Shown here in pieces: positions 1-8,173 of a stretch of DNA of 64,000 bases. Each line of letters opens with the position of its first letter. The stretch's first letter is position 1. Under the pieces are notes generated by a model. It searched no databases and was not told the DNA's origin. It was given only the letters and a program-made list of their open reading frames with translations. Both the position numbers and the translations under genes were made by a program. The DNA comes from Cronobacter condimenti 1330 (GTDB taxonomy: Bacteria > Pseudomonadota > Gammaproteobacteria > Enterobacterales > Enterobacteriaceae), in NCBI RefSeq assembly GCF_001277255.1, contig NZ_CP012264.1, positions 1,674,001 through 1,738,000 of the forward strand, given 5' to 3'.

Positions 1-240
1 GCTCGCATCACCGGTCAGGGTAATTTTGTTCGGCTCTTCGCGGCCAATCGCGCTGTTGAGATTCGTTAAAACGATATGAGCATCGGCTACGCCCGGCAGG
101 CCAATGTCTTTGGCGTAATTATTTCGCTTCGCCAGCGCCTGGTTAATATCCTGTTCGGTAACGGTGTACTGTGCAAGCTGGTTACATCCCACCAGCAAAC
201 CGCTGACGATAAGCGCCGCGGCGACAAACATTTTTTTCAT
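1..240 (-). CDS. yceB: YceB family lipoprotein, 3' end cut by window edge
   Basis: The N-terminal 80 residues are present; the C-terminal part runs off the left edge. The protein starts MKKMFVAAALIVSGLLVGCN, a short basic and hydrophobic signal peptide ending in a lipobox (LVGC, Cys19), so it should be an outer- or inner-membrane lipoprotein. The following residues (NQLAQYTVTEQDINQAL, then NIGLPG-like and IGREEPNKITLTGDA) match my memory of E. coli YceB (DUF1439), which has no well-defined biochemical role. It lies upstream of grxB, as in E. coli K-12. It was too short at the edge to be listed as an open frame, but the frame is open throughout. Confidence 0.88.
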   Translation of the reverse strand, partial: MKKMFVAAALIVSGLLVGCNQLAQYTVTEQDINQALAKRNNYAKDIGLPGVADAHIVLTNLNSAIGREEPNKITLTGDAS

Positions 241-327
241 AAGCTTCCCTCATTCTGGTGCAGTCGGGCGATCCTGACACAAAGGAGGATGACCTGCCAG
301 TGGAAGCGGCAAAAGCGGATTCGGCTG

Positions 328-352
328 AAAACGCCGGTGGAAGCCACCGGCG
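328..352 (-). terminator. Rho-independent terminator after grxB
   Basis: A 9-bp perfect stem (CGCCGGTGG with CCACCGGCG, loop of 3 nt) at 332-352. Read on the minus strand it follows the grxB stop by a few bases and is followed by TTTT. It separates grxB from yceB. Confidence 0.7.
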
Positions 353-358
353 CGGTCG

Positions 359-1006
359 TCAGATAGCCATTGAGGAGAGCAGATTAACTTGCGTCTGCTT
401 GGCCATATTGTCGCGGTAATCCGCGACGCGGGTAGGGTAGTTGACGCCTGCGACCAGCGTCAGATTGCGCAGGACAGGGAAGAGATGAATATCATCTTCC
501 GAAAGCTCGCCGTTCACGGCGTTCGGCTGGACAATGAGTTTGTCGAGGGCGCGCAGGTCATCACTGATGTTTTTAATCAGCCCCGCGGAATGCGCCATGT
601 GCTCTTCAAACGAGCCGATGGATGCCTCTTTTTTCTCCGTAAAGTAACGGCGCGCCTCGGGCGTTGCGAATTCATCAAACGCGGCTTTGGCAAAACGCGG
701 CAACAGCAGACGATTGACATACCCGTTGACGCGGCGCAGCCACTCTTCAATGGCCGGGTTGCGCTTGCCGGTCAGCAGCGGTTTGCCGTCGAGTTTGTCG
801 ACGTAATGGACGATATCCATACTTTCCGGCAGGTAACGGCTGTCATCTTTTTGCAGAATCGGGGCCATTTTCTGGCCAATCATGCGGGTGGGAGTGGCTT
901 CGTCATCGTTTGACATTACGATAAGCTCCACTGGAAGGTTCTTCAGCCCGAAAATCATGCGCGCTTTCACACAGAACGGACAGTGATCGTAAATATATAA
1001 CTTCAC
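359..1006 (-). CDS. grxB: Glutaredoxin 2
   Basis: The 215-residue length is that of E. coli Grx2. This is an atypical, GST-like glutaredoxin that reduces disulfides and glutathione mixed disulfides in the cytosol using glutathione. The N-terminal thioredoxin fold holds the redox motif C-P-F-C at residues 9-12 (MKLYIYDHCPFC), followed by the helical GST-like C-terminal domain (from about residue 80). The E. coli motif is CPYC, so the Tyr to Phe change is notable but keeps both cysteines. It reads on the minus strand downstream of mdtH and ends in its own hairpin. Confidence 0.96.
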   Translation of the reverse strand: MKLYIYDHCPFCVKARMIFGLKNLPVELIVMSNDDEATPTRMIGQKMAPILQKDDSRYLPESMDIVHYVDKLDGKPLLTGKRNPAIEEWLRRVNGYVNRLLLPRFAKAAFDEFATPEARRYFTEKKEASIGSFEEHMAHSAGLIKNISDDLRALDKLIVQPNAVNGELSEDDIHLFPVLRNLTLVAGVNYPTRVADYRDNMAKQTQVNLLSSMAI

Positions 1007-1050
1007 GTTTCTCCTCCTGCTCAGGTTACTGATTTTTCAGTATGGTGGAG

Positions 1051-1077
1051 AAAACCAAGGGGAGCAAATCGCCCCCC
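1051..1077 (-). terminator. Weak terminator-like hairpin after mdtH
   Basis: On the minus strand a GC-rich stem (GGGG-GC with GC-CCCC, one G-U pair, 5-nt loop) follows the mdtH stop codon within 10 bases and is trailed by CTTGGTTTT. The T-run is interrupted, so termination may be partial. Confidence 0.45.
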
Positions 1078-1082
1078 CTCTC

Positions 1083-2291
1083 TTACCCTTCTTGCTCAAG
1101 CAAACCTGTCGCGAGCCGTTTCTGGCTGAATTGCCACCAGAGCATCATAAACGTACCGATGCCTATTACGCCGAGCATCGCCCACGGCAGCTCTGGTGTA
1201 TTGAGCGCACGACCTGCGTCAAAGAGCCAGCCGCCGCCGGCGTAACCGAGCGCGCCGCCAAAGGCGAGCCCGAGGCGGCTAAAGCCCATATAACTGCCAC
1301 GCGCACGTGCGTCAGCGAGGGAGGCGCTCAGCGTTTCACGCGCCGGCTCGGCGATGATCGACCCCATATAAAACAGGCAAATTAAGGTAAACAGCTGTTG
1401 CAGGTTACTGGCAAGACCGATTGGCACGAGGCTGAAGGTCATCACCAGCAGGCCTGCCATCAGGCGCTGCTCCAGACGAAAGCGTTTTTCGCTCCAGCGC
1501 GCCAGCGGGTAGAGCAGCGTCAGCGATAACACGGCCTCGATGGCGTACATCCATTTGACGGCCGACGGTTCGCCCGCAATATCGTTAACCATCACCGGCA
1601 GCATCAGCATCACCTGTACCGCCAGCATGTAATAGCCGGTGAGCGTCAGCACATACGTGACAAAACGTTTATCGCGCATCACGCGGCCCATGCCTTCACG
1701 CAGCGGCGTGCGAACGGTAGAGAGTTTCCAGTCGGGTAGCAGCCAGGCGTTAAAGCCCGCGCAGAGCACAAACAGCAGCGCGCCAACGCCGCACACCAGC
1801 CGGAAATCATATTGCAGCAGCCAGCTGCCGATAAGCGCGCCTGTGACGGCGCCGGCGCTATCCTGCATCATTAGCAGCGAGAAGAAGCGCCCGCGCTCCT
1901 GAGGGCGCACGAGTTTAACCACCAGCGCCGAGCGCGGGGGATCAAAAAGCGTGCCGCCAAGCCCCGACAATACGCAGGAGAGCCACAGCACCCACGGCTC
2001 GTGGGCGACAGCCATCGTCGCGAAACCTGCGGCGCGCAGCAGCATACCGGTCACTATCATGGGGCGCGCGCCCAGCCGGTCGGCGATAGCGCCGCCGAAA
2101 ATACCAAGCCCTTGCTGCACAAGCTGGCGCAGGCCGAGCGCAATGCCCACCATCAGCGCGGCCCAGCCGAGGCTATCGACGAAGCGGATGGAGATAAGCG
2201 GAAAGACGACAAAAAAGCCCAGAACCACGAGCATATTGTCAATTAACAGGAAATATTTACCCAGGCTTCTTGCCTGCGACACGCTGGACAT
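1083..2291 (-). CDS. mdtH: MFS multidrug efflux transporter MdtH
   Basis: 402 residues with about 12 hydrophobic segments, the same length as E. coli MdtH. It is an inner-membrane proton-driven drug efflux protein of the major facilitator superfamily; in E. coli, overexpression gives quinolone resistance (known for the family, not shown here). The cytoplasmic loop motif GGAIADRLGARPMI (about residues 61-74) is the MFS signature between helices 2 and 3. MSSVSQARSLGKYFLLIDN is the usual MdtH N-terminus, preceded by AGGGGAAATG-like ribosome binding sequence. It is divergent from rimJ, with 266 bp between them that should hold both promoters. Confidence 0.95.
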   Translation of the reverse strand: MSSVSQARSLGKYFLLIDNMLVVLGFFVVFPLISIRFVDSLGWAALMVGIALGLRQLVQQGLGIFGGAIADRLGARPMIVTGMLLRAAGFATMAVAHEPWVLWLSCVLSGLGGTLFDPPRSALVVKLVRPQERGRFFSLLMMQDSAGAVTGALIGSWLLQYDFRLVCGVGALLFVLCAGFNAWLLPDWKLSTVRTPLREGMGRVMRDKRFVTYVLTLTGYYMLAVQVMLMLPVMVNDIAGEPSAVKWMYAIEAVLSLTLLYPLARWSEKRFRLEQRLMAGLLVMTFSLVPIGLASNLQQLFTLICLFYMGSIIAEPARETLSASLADARARGSYMGFSRLGLAFGGALGYAGGGWLFDAGRALNTPELPWAMLGVIGIGTFMMLWWQFSQKRLATGLLEQEG

Positions 2292-2557
2292 TTCCCCTCC
2301 AGGGAAAAAAGCGAAGAGACCGCTCTATCTTAAGGCCTGGCGCGTGCAGTGGTGATGTTTTGCGCGACAATATTTTTTTATCGATCGCTATGATTGATTC
2401 ATGAAATTCATCGTTCGGGCGCGTGGCGCCTCAAAGAATGGCATGTTGCTGTTTTCACTGTTTTGTTCACCGCGGTTATAGTAAAACGTAAGGCCCGCGA
2501 TGGCGCGCTGTCCGGGGCTGGAGTCAGGAATAATGCCGAGAAAGGAGTAGGGTATCG

Positions 2558-3142
2558 ATGTTTGGCTACCGAAGTAACGTGCCGAAGATAAGGTTAACGA
2601 CAGACCGGCTGGTGGTGCGCCTGGTCCACGATCGCGACGCATGGCGGCTTGCGGACTATTACGCCGAAAACCGCCAGTTCCTCAAACCCTGGGAGCCGGT
2701 GCGCGATGAAAGTCACTGCTACCCGTCAGGCTGGCAGGCGCGTCTTGGCATGATTAATGAACTCCACAAGCAAGGCAACGCCTTCTATTTTGCGCTGCTT
2801 GATCCCGATGAAAACGAAATTCGCGGCGTCGCCAATTTTTCCAATGTGGTGCGCGGCTCGTTCCACGCCTGCTATCTCGGCTATTCACTCGGCGAAAAGT
2901 GGCAGGGGCAGGGGCTGATGTTTGAAGCCCTGACCAGCGCCATTCGCTATATGCAGCGCAGCCAGCACATGCACCGCATCATGGCCAACTATATGCCGCA
3001 CAATCAGCGCAGCGGCGACTTGCTGGCGCGCCTCGGGTTTGAAAAAGAAGGCTATGCCAAAGATTACTTACTGATTGACGGCGTCTGGCGCGATCACGTG
3101 CTGACCGCGCTTACCGCGCGCGAATGGACGCCGGGGCGTTGA
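2558..3142 (+). CDS. rimJ: Ribosomal protein uS5 N-alanine acetyltransferase RimJ
   Basis: A GNAT-fold acetyltransferase of 194 residues, the length of E. coli RimJ. It acetylates the N-terminal alanine of ribosomal protein S5 with acetyl-CoA and is also linked to small-subunit maturation. The acetyl-CoA binding motif KWQGQGL is at residues 114-120, followed by the conserved NxRSGDLLARLGFEKEG block. The ATG at 2558 is preceded by AAAGGAGTAGGG, a strong ribosome binding site. It starts a plus-strand run with yceH (10 bp gap) and mviM. Confidence 0.96.
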   Translation: MFGYRSNVPKIRLTTDRLVVRLVHDRDAWRLADYYAENRQFLKPWEPVRDESHCYPSGWQARLGMINELHKQGNAFYFALLDPDENEIRGVANFSNVVRGSFHACYLGYSLGEKWQGQGLMFEALTSAIRYMQRSQHMHRIMANYMPHNQRSGDLLARLGFEKEGYAKDYLLIDGVWRDHVLTALTAREWTPGR

Positions 3143-3152
3143 GGAGAAAATC

Positions 3153-3806
3153 ATGAAACATCAGTTCAGCGCGCTGGAAGCGCGCGTCATCGGCTGCATG
3201 CTGGAAAAACAAGTCACGACGCCTGAGCAATATCCGCTCTCGGTCAACGGCCTGGTGACCGCCTGCAACCAGAAAACCAACCGCGAGCCGGTGATGAACC
3301 TGAGCGAGGCGCAGGTTCAGGAGACGTTAGATAACCTGGTGAAGCGCCACTATCTGCGCACCGTCAGCGGGTTTGGCAACCGCGTCACCAAATATGAGCA
3401 GCGTTTTTGCAATTCAGAATTCGGTGACCTGAAATTCTCGCCCGCCGAAGTGGCGCTGGTGACCACCCTGCTGCTGCGCGGCGCACAAACGCCGGGCGAG
3501 CTGCGCAGTCGTGCGGCGAGAATGCATGAGTTTAGCGACACGGCGGCGCTGGAGCGCGCGTTGCAGACGCTCGCCACCCGCGAAGATGGCCCGTTCGTGA
3601 CGCGTCTTGCGCGTGAGCCGGGCAAGCGCGAGAGCCGTTATATGCATCTTTTCTGCGGCGAGCCCGAGGCGGCCGTGCAGGCGAATGACAGCGAGGCGCC
3701 GGTAACCGATACCGACGCGCTGACCGCCCGCGTCGAGGCGCTGGAGCTTGAGGTCGCGGAATTGCGCGAGCGCCTTGAATCACTGTTGGGCCATCTGGGG
3801 GAATAA
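3153..3806 (+). CDS. yceH: YceH family protein (DUF480)
   Basis: A 217-residue cytosolic protein of the DUF480 family. The N-terminus (LEARVIGCMLEKQVTTPEQYPLS) and the segment NRVTKYEQRF are family hallmarks. Family structures show tandem winged-helix-like domains, but its function is not established. The last 30 residues (DALTARVEALELEVAELRERL) form a clear heptad-type coiled coil, suggesting it oligomerises. It begins 10 bp after rimJ with GAGGAGAAAATC before the ATG and ends 2 bp before mviM, so it is likely co-transcribed with both. Confidence 0.93.
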   Translation: MKHQFSALEARVIGCMLEKQVTTPEQYPLSVNGLVTACNQKTNREPVMNLSEAQVQETLDNLVKRHYLRTVSGFGNRVTKYEQRFCNSEFGDLKFSPAEVALVTTLLLRGAQTPGELRSRAARMHEFSDTAALERALQTLATREDGPFVTRLAREPGKRESRYMHLFCGEPEAAVQANDSEAPVTDTDALTARVEALELEVAELRERLESLLGHLGE

Positions 3807-3808
3807 CC

Positions 3809-4732
3809 GTGGCAAAATTACGCGTTGGGGTGGTAGGGCTTGGCGGCATCGCGCAGAAAGCGTGGCTGCCGGTATTGTCGCAGGCAACGGACTGGACGCT
3901 GACGGGCGCGTTTTCGCCCACGCGCGCCAAAGCGCTGCCGGTGTGTGAGGCATACCGTATTCCGTATATCGATTCGCTGTCCTCGCTCGCCGCACAGTGC
4001 GACGCGGTTTTCGTACACAGCGCCACCAGCAGCCATTATCAGGTGGTGAGCGAGCTGCTTAACGCGGGCGTGCATGTCTGCGTGGATAAACCGCTTGCGG
4101 AAAATCTGGCTGACGCGGAGCGTCTGGTCGCGCAGGCCCGGGCACGCAACCTGACACTGATGGTCGGCTTCAACCGTCGTTTCGCGCCGCTGTATCGTGA
4201 ACTCAAAAATACGCTGGGAGACGCCGCTTCACTGCGTATGGACAAACATCGCGCCGACAGCGTCGGCCCGCACGATCTGCGGTTCACGTTACTCGATGAT
4301 TATCTGCATCTGGTTGATACCGCGCTGTGGCTGGGCGGTGGTGAGGCGACGCTTGCGAGCGGCGCGCTGCAAACGACCGGGCAGGGCGAAATGTGGTACG
4401 CCGAACATCACTTTCGCAAGGGCACGCTTTCCATCACGACCAGTATGCATCGGCGTGCAGGCAGCCAGCGCGAATGGGTACAGGCGGTGACCGATGGCGC
4501 GCTGATTGACGTCACGGATATGCGCGACTGGCGTGAAGAGCGCGGTGCAGGCGTGGTGCACCGGCCGGTGCCGGGCTGGCAGAGCACGCTTGAGCAGCGC
4601 GGCTTTGCCGGTTGCGCGCGGCATTTCATCGACTGCGTGCAAAATCAGACGGTTCCGGAAACCGCAGGCGAGCAGGCGCTCCTCGCACAGCGCGTTGTGG
4701 AACGCCTGTGGCGCGAGGCGATGCGCGAGTAA
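3809..4732 (+). CDS. mviM: Gfo/Idh/MocA family oxidoreductase MviM
   Basis: A predicted NAD(P)-dependent oxidoreductase of 307 residues. The Rossmann dinucleotide motif is VVGLGGIAQKAW (residues 8-19), and the family's catalytic-region signature is DKP at 93-95 (Lys94). The C-terminal half is the alpha/beta sheet domain that binds sugar-like substrates. The substrate is unknown for the enteric protein. In Salmonella the gene was named from a virulence locus shared with mviN, but no direct link to flippase activity is proven. It follows yceH by 2 bp and precedes murJ by 115 bp. Confidence 0.93.
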   Translation: MAKLRVGVVGLGGIAQKAWLPVLSQATDWTLTGAFSPTRAKALPVCEAYRIPYIDSLSSLAAQCDAVFVHSATSSHYQVVSELLNAGVHVCVDKPLAENLADAERLVAQARARNLTLMVGFNRRFAPLYRELKNTLGDAASLRMDKHRADSVGPHDLRFTLLDDYLHLVDTALWLGGGEATLASGALQTTGQGEMWYAEHHFRKGTLSITTSMHRRAGSQREWVQAVTDGALIDVTDMRDWREERGAGVVHRPVPGWQSTLEQRGFAGCARHFIDCVQNQTVPETAGEQALLAQRVVERLWREAMRE

Positions 4733-4803
4733 CCGCGGCGCGCAACTGCCAGTAGTATTTCCCTTTCAGTCGAGTAGACTAAGCGCTTCGCTGAAAAGCC
4801 CCT

Positions 4804-4824
4804 GACGCCTGCCCTGCAGGCGTC
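4804..4824 (+). other. Stem-loop in the mviM-murJ spacer
   Basis: A perfect 9-bp inverted repeat (GACGCCTGC / GCAGGCGTC, 3-nt loop) that ends 23 bases before the murJ ATG. There is no T-run after it, so it does not look like an intrinsic terminator. It may lie in the murJ leader RNA; its role is unknown. Confidence 0.5.
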
Positions 4825-4847
4825 GGTGTTTATGGGAAAGTACAAGA

Positions 4848-6383
4848 ATGAATTTACTGAAGTCGCTGGCTGCGGTCAGCTCAATGACCATGTTTTCCCG
4901 CGTACTGGGATTTGCGCGCGACGCCATTGTGGCGCGGGTGTTTGGCGCGGGCCTCGCGACCGACGCCTTTTTTGTCGCCTTTAAGCTGCCGAACCTGCTG
5001 CGGCGCATCTTTGCCGAGGGCGCGTTTTCACAGGCCTTTGTGCCAATCCTCGCGGAATATAAAAGCAAGCAAGGCGAAGACGCCACACGGGTGTTTGTCG
5101 CTTATGTCTCGGGTTTGCTGACGCTTGCGCTCTTTATCGTGACGGTGGCGGGGATGCTGGCAGCCCCTTGGGTGATTCTGGTGACGGCACCGGGTTTTGC
5201 CGACACGGCGGATAAATTCGCGCTGACCTCCTCACTGCTGCGTATCACCTTTCCTTATATTCTGCTGATTTCGCTGGCCTCGCTCGCCGGCGCCATCCTG
5301 AACACCTGGAACCGCTTCTCGGTACCGGCATTCGCCCCGACGCTTCTCAATATCAGCATGATAGGCTTCGCGCTTTTTGCCGCGCCGTACTTTAACCCGC
5401 CGGTGCTGGCGCTGGCCTGGGCGGTAACGGTGGGCGGCGTGCTGCAACTGCTCTATCAACTGCCGCACCTGAAGAAAATCGGCATGCTGGTGTTGCCGCG
5501 CATCAATTTAAAAGATGCAGGCGCGATGCGGGTGGTAAAGCAGATGGGCCCGGCGATCCTCGGCGTCTCGGTAAGCCAGATCTCGCTTATCATTAACACC
5601 ATTTTCGCTTCGTTCCTGGTTTCCGGTTCGGTCTCCTGGATGTATTACGCCGACCGCCTGATGGAGTTTCCGTCCGGCGTGCTGGGCGTCGCGCTTGGCA
5701 CAATTTTACTGCCGTCGCTGTCGCGCAGTTTCGCGAGCGGCAACCATGATGAATATTCGCGCCTGATGGACTGGGGCCTGCGCCTGTGCTTTTTACTGGC
5801 GCTGCCAAGCGCCGTCGCGCTGGGTATTCTTGCCAAACCGCTTACCGTGTCGCTGTTCCAGTACGGGAAATTTTCCGCAACCGACGCGATGATGACCCAG
5901 CGGGCGCTGGTGGCGTATTCGGTCGGGCTGATGGGGCTTATCGTGGTAAAAGTGCTGGCGCCGGGGTTCTACTCGCGACAGGACATTAAAACGCCGGTCA
6001 AAATCGCCATTGTGACGCTTATCATGACGCAGCTGATGAACCTGGCCTTTATTGGGCCGCTGAAGCACGCGGGCCTGGCGCTCTCCATTGGCCTCGCGGC
6101 CTGCCTTAACGCGGGCCTGCTTTACTGGCAGTTACGCAAGCGCAAGATTTTTGAGCCGCAGCCGGGGTGGGGCGCCTTTTTAGTGCGTCTTATCATAGCC
6201 GTGGTGGTGATGTCCGCCGCCCTCGTCGGTGTGATGCAGTTTATGCCTGAGTGGGCGACCGGTACGATGCCGGTGCGTTTGCTGCGTCTTGCGGCGGTGG
6301 TGGTGGCAGGGGTTATTGCCTATTTCGCCACGCTAACGCTGCTTGGCTTCCGGTTCCGCGACTTCGCGCGCCGCACACGATAA
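4848..6383 (+). CDS. murJ: Lipid II flippase MurJ (MviN)
   Basis: An essential inner-membrane protein of the MOP superfamily that moves the peptidoglycan precursor lipid II from the cytoplasmic to the periplasmic face. Its 511 residues contain about 14 transmembrane segments. The arginines known to be needed in E. coli MurJ are all present at matching positions: Arg18, Arg24, Arg52 and Arg270 (the last in MYYADR). The start MNLLKSLAAVSSMTMFSRVL fits the family; GGGAAAGTACAAGA precedes the ATG. The gene is followed by a strong terminator and then the convergent flgN. Confidence 0.97.
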   Translation: MNLLKSLAAVSSMTMFSRVLGFARDAIVARVFGAGLATDAFFVAFKLPNLLRRIFAEGAFSQAFVPILAEYKSKQGEDATRVFVAYVSGLLTLALFIVTVAGMLAAPWVILVTAPGFADTADKFALTSSLLRITFPYILLISLASLAGAILNTWNRFSVPAFAPTLLNISMIGFALFAAPYFNPPVLALAWAVTVGGVLQLLYQLPHLKKIGMLVLPRINLKDAGAMRVVKQMGPAILGVSVSQISLIINTIFASFLVSGSVSWMYYADRLMEFPSGVLGVALGTILLPSLSRSFASGNHDEYSRLMDWGLRLCFLLALPSAVALGILAKPLTVSLFQYGKFSATDAMMTQRALVAYSVGLMGLIVVKVLAPGFYSRQDIKTPVKIAIVTLIMTQLMNLAFIGPLKHAGLALSIGLAACLNAGLLYWQLRKRKIFEPQPGWGAFLVRLIIAVVVMSAALVGVMQFMPEWATGTMPVRLLRLAAVVVAGVIAYFATLTLLGFRFRDFARRTR

Positions 6384-6407
6384 GCAACGCTGTTTTACAT
6401 CACGACA

Positions 6408-6432
6408 CGCCGGGGTAACCCGGCGTTTTTTT
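6408..6432 (+). terminator. Rho-independent terminator after murJ
   Basis: Perfect 7-bp stem CGCCGGG / CCCGGCG with GTAA loop, followed by TTTTTTTG; 24 bases after the murJ stop codon. Confidence 0.88.
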
Positions 6433-6480
6433 GTTTTTATAAGCGGGCACCAGCGTATCCGTTGCCAGTATTCAGATGTA

Positions 6481-6513
6481 AAAAAACCTTCCAGCAGGGA
6501 AACCCTGCCGGAA
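6481..6513 (-). terminator. Rho-independent terminator after flgN
   Basis: An 11-bp stem (TTCCGGCAGGG with CCCTGCTGGAA, one wobble pair, loop TTT) on the minus strand, followed by GGTTTTTTTA; 30 bases past the flgN stop. It ends the flgA-flgM-flgN transcript. Confidence 0.82.
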
Positions 6514-6542
6514 TAGTCTTTTTTACCCCATCAACCTTGCGG

Positions 6543-6968
6543 TCAGATAGCTATCTTTTTCCCGCCGCGATGCATATTTGCGGAAGTCTGCCCGTTCGCG
6601 CCGTAAAGCGCGGGCTCCTGATGCGGCTTTAATACCGCCAGAGCTTGCTGGTTACGCGTCATTTGCCCTTCGAGCAACCAGCCGTTATGCAGATTCAGAT
6701 CGCGCAAGTGCAGGGTTTTCTGAGTGATCGTCTGCCAGCGCTCAGCCATTTCAGGCGAGGCGGCACGTTGCGTGTTTTGTTCGCTGCGGCGTTGCTGCTC
6801 AAGATAGTCCAGCGTGGCCAGCAGCGAGCTTTTCTCTTCGGTGATGCGCTGAAGCGCACTGCCGTTAAGACTGCCCGCGGATAACTGATACTGCTCCGCG
6901 TCCATCACAGACTTCAGCGAATTCAGTACAGTTGTCATTTGGTCTAACACTTCTGACAGACGGCTCAT
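6543..6968 (-). CDS. flgN: Flagellar export chaperone FlgN
   Basis: A small cytosolic chaperone (141 residues, almost entirely helical) that binds the C-termini of the hook-filament junction proteins FlgK and FlgL and delivers them to the flagellar type III export apparatus. The MSRLSEVLDQMTTVLNSLKSVMDAEQ start and RHHGRKKIAI-like basic tail fit enteric FlgN. It starts 3 bp after the flgM stop codon, so the two are translated from one message. In this class flgMN is transcribed both with flgA (early) and from a sigma-28 promoter (late). Confidence 0.95.
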   Translation of the reverse strand: MSRLSEVLDQMTTVLNSLKSVMDAEQYQLSAGSLNGSALQRITEEKSSLLATLDYLEQQRRSEQNTQRAASPEMAERWQTITQKTLHLRDLNLHNGWLLEGQMTRNQQALAVLKPHQEPALYGANGQTSANMHRGGKKIAI

Positions 6969-6971
6969 AGA

Positions 6972-7265
6972 TTATTTATCCTGCAAGAAACTCTGAGCTT
7001 CCTGGATAAGCGCATCGGCAATTTTGCCGGTGTCCATTTTCAGGTCACCATTACGAATGGCGGCCTTCAGCGCTTCCACACGCTCAACGTTGATATCATC
7101 AGCGCCTGGCTTCATCAGTTTGGCCTGGGCGCCGCTTAAGGTGACGCTGGCACTGCCTGCCGCGGCGGTTTCCGTCGGACGGGCTTTTGGTGCCTGCGGT
7201 TCACTGTTTTCGCGCGGTTGCACCGTACTCACTGGTTTCAGGGGGGACGTGCGTTCAATAGTCAT
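6972..7265 (-). CDS. flgM: Anti-sigma-28 factor FlgM
   Basis: It holds sigma-28 (FliA) inactive until the hook-basal body is complete, then is exported through it, releasing late flagellar gene expression. I place the start at MTIERTSPLKPVSTVQPRE (ATG 7265), giving 97 residues, exactly the E. coli length, with AGGA 8 bases upstream. An in-frame ATG at 7280 would add five residues but lacks a ribosome binding site. The C-terminal half (INVERVEALKAAIRNGDLKMDTGKIADALI) is the sigma-binding helical region; the N-terminal half is low-complexity, as expected of an unfolded exported protein. Confidence 0.95.
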   Translation of the reverse strand: MTIERTSPLKPVSTVQPRENSEPQAPKARPTETAAAGSASVTLSGAQAKLMKPGADDINVERVEALKAAIRNGDLKMDTGKIADALIQEAQSFLQDK

Positions 7266-7328
7266 GGATTTTTTCCTCATAGAGGGGCTCGCGGCATAGA
7301 GCCGATAGTCATCGTTAGTTGATTAACT

Positions 7329-7355
7329 ATATCGGCAGCCACAATGAATTCTTTA
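7329..7355 (-). promoter_or_regulatory. Sigma-28 (FliA) promoter for flgMN
   Basis: On the minus strand TAAAGAAT (7355-7348), an 11-bp spacer, then GCCGATAT (7336-7329). The sigma-28 consensus is TAAAGTTT-N11-GCCGATAA, so the spacing is exact and -10 matches 7 of 8. It lies between flgA and flgM, where the class III flgM promoter is known in Salmonella and E. coli. Confidence 0.85.
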
Positions 7356-7360
7356 AAAGA

Positions 7361-8020
7361 TTACAGGTTAATCAGAATAATCCCATCAGAACCCACGATG
7401 CCGCTTACCACCTGGCCTGAGGCCATTCTTACCCGGGCGTTTTGCGCCACCGCCGCGTTGTTTAGCGCTCGGCCTTCGCCATTAATGCTAAAGCCTTCGC
7501 CGTTGGCGATAATCTGTACCTGTTGACCCGCTTTAACACGCCATGACTGGCGTACCATCGACAGCATGACTGGCTGGTTTGGCGCGAGGTCACGCAGCGT
7601 AACAGCTTCACGTGCCTGGTCAAGATTGAGCATAGCTTTTGGGGGCAGGAGATCCAGCCGACCGCGTTCAAGGCGGAGGTTGGATTCGTTCAGCGTGCCG
7701 CCGCGCGCGACAGGCTGACTTGCCACTACATAGTTCCCGAAGGCCTGAACATTCACCTGCATATACCGTTTTTCATTCCCACAGCGCACCAGCACGCTGA
7801 GATTGCCCCACAAACGGGCGTTGCCCGGCAGGCTGAAATCAGGATTGTCGCAAGTCAGTCTCTGCGGCTCCGGCGTTTTCACCGTTACCACCACCGCATC
7901 ACTTATCCCCGTCAGACGCTGAAGAAAGAACGGCGTCAGTTGGGCATTGAGCATATCGGCGAAAATTCCGGGGCTTAACAGCAGCAAAACCGCGGCGAGA
8001 CAGTATTTCAGGCTCTTCAT
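7361..8020 (-). CDS. flgA: P-ring assembly chaperone FlgA
   Basis: A periplasmic protein needed to assemble FlgI into the flagellar P ring in the peptidoglycan layer. The chosen start is ATG 8020 (MKSLKYCLAAVLLLLSPGIFADML), with GGAG 8 bases upstream; this gives 219 residues, the E. coli length. An upstream in-frame start at 8035 adds five residues with no ribosome binding site. The signal peptide should be cut after GIFA. The C-terminal SAF domain is visible (WRVKAGQQVQIIANGEGFSI and the ending GSDGIILINL). It is divergent from flgB. Confidence 0.95.
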   Translation of the reverse strand: MKSLKYCLAAVLLLLSPGIFADMLNAQLTPFFLQRLTGISDAVVVTVKTPEPQRLTCDNPDFSLPGNARLWGNLSVLVRCGNEKRYMQVNVQAFGNYVVASQPVARGGTLNESNLRLERGRLDLLPPKAMLNLDQAREAVTLRDLAPNQPVMLSMVRQSWRVKAGQQVQIIANGEGFSINGEGRALNNAAVAQNARVRMASGQVVSGIVGSDGIILINL

Positions 8021-8173
8021 TGCACTTCTCCACATTTGGAACAGGAAGGATTCTACTCCGCTCTGTTTTTGTTCAAGGCAACAAATAGCGACGCATTTTG
8101 CGTTTATTCCAACGATAACGCACGCGTGTGGGGCAGTAAGATTTGCACACTTACCAGACTAATTGGAGGAATC
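8021..8173 (+). promoter_or_regulatory. Divergent flgA / flgB promoter region
   Basis: The 153 bp between the flgA and flgB starts. In enteric bacteria this region is bound by FlhD4C2, which drives class II transcription in both directions. I cannot align the degenerate FlhDC box confidently by eye. The stretch has no open frame with a ribosome binding site other than the flgB one (GGAGG at 8165-8169). Confidence 0.7.

Noticed and set aside
2388..2642. 84-residue minus-strand frame upstream of rimJ
   Set aside because: Overlaps the rimJ start and promoter region; no homology seen.
7281..7320. GCCGATAG on the plus strand near 7301 as a sigma-28 promoter
   Set aside because: No -35 element at the right distance and no plus-strand gene that would use it.
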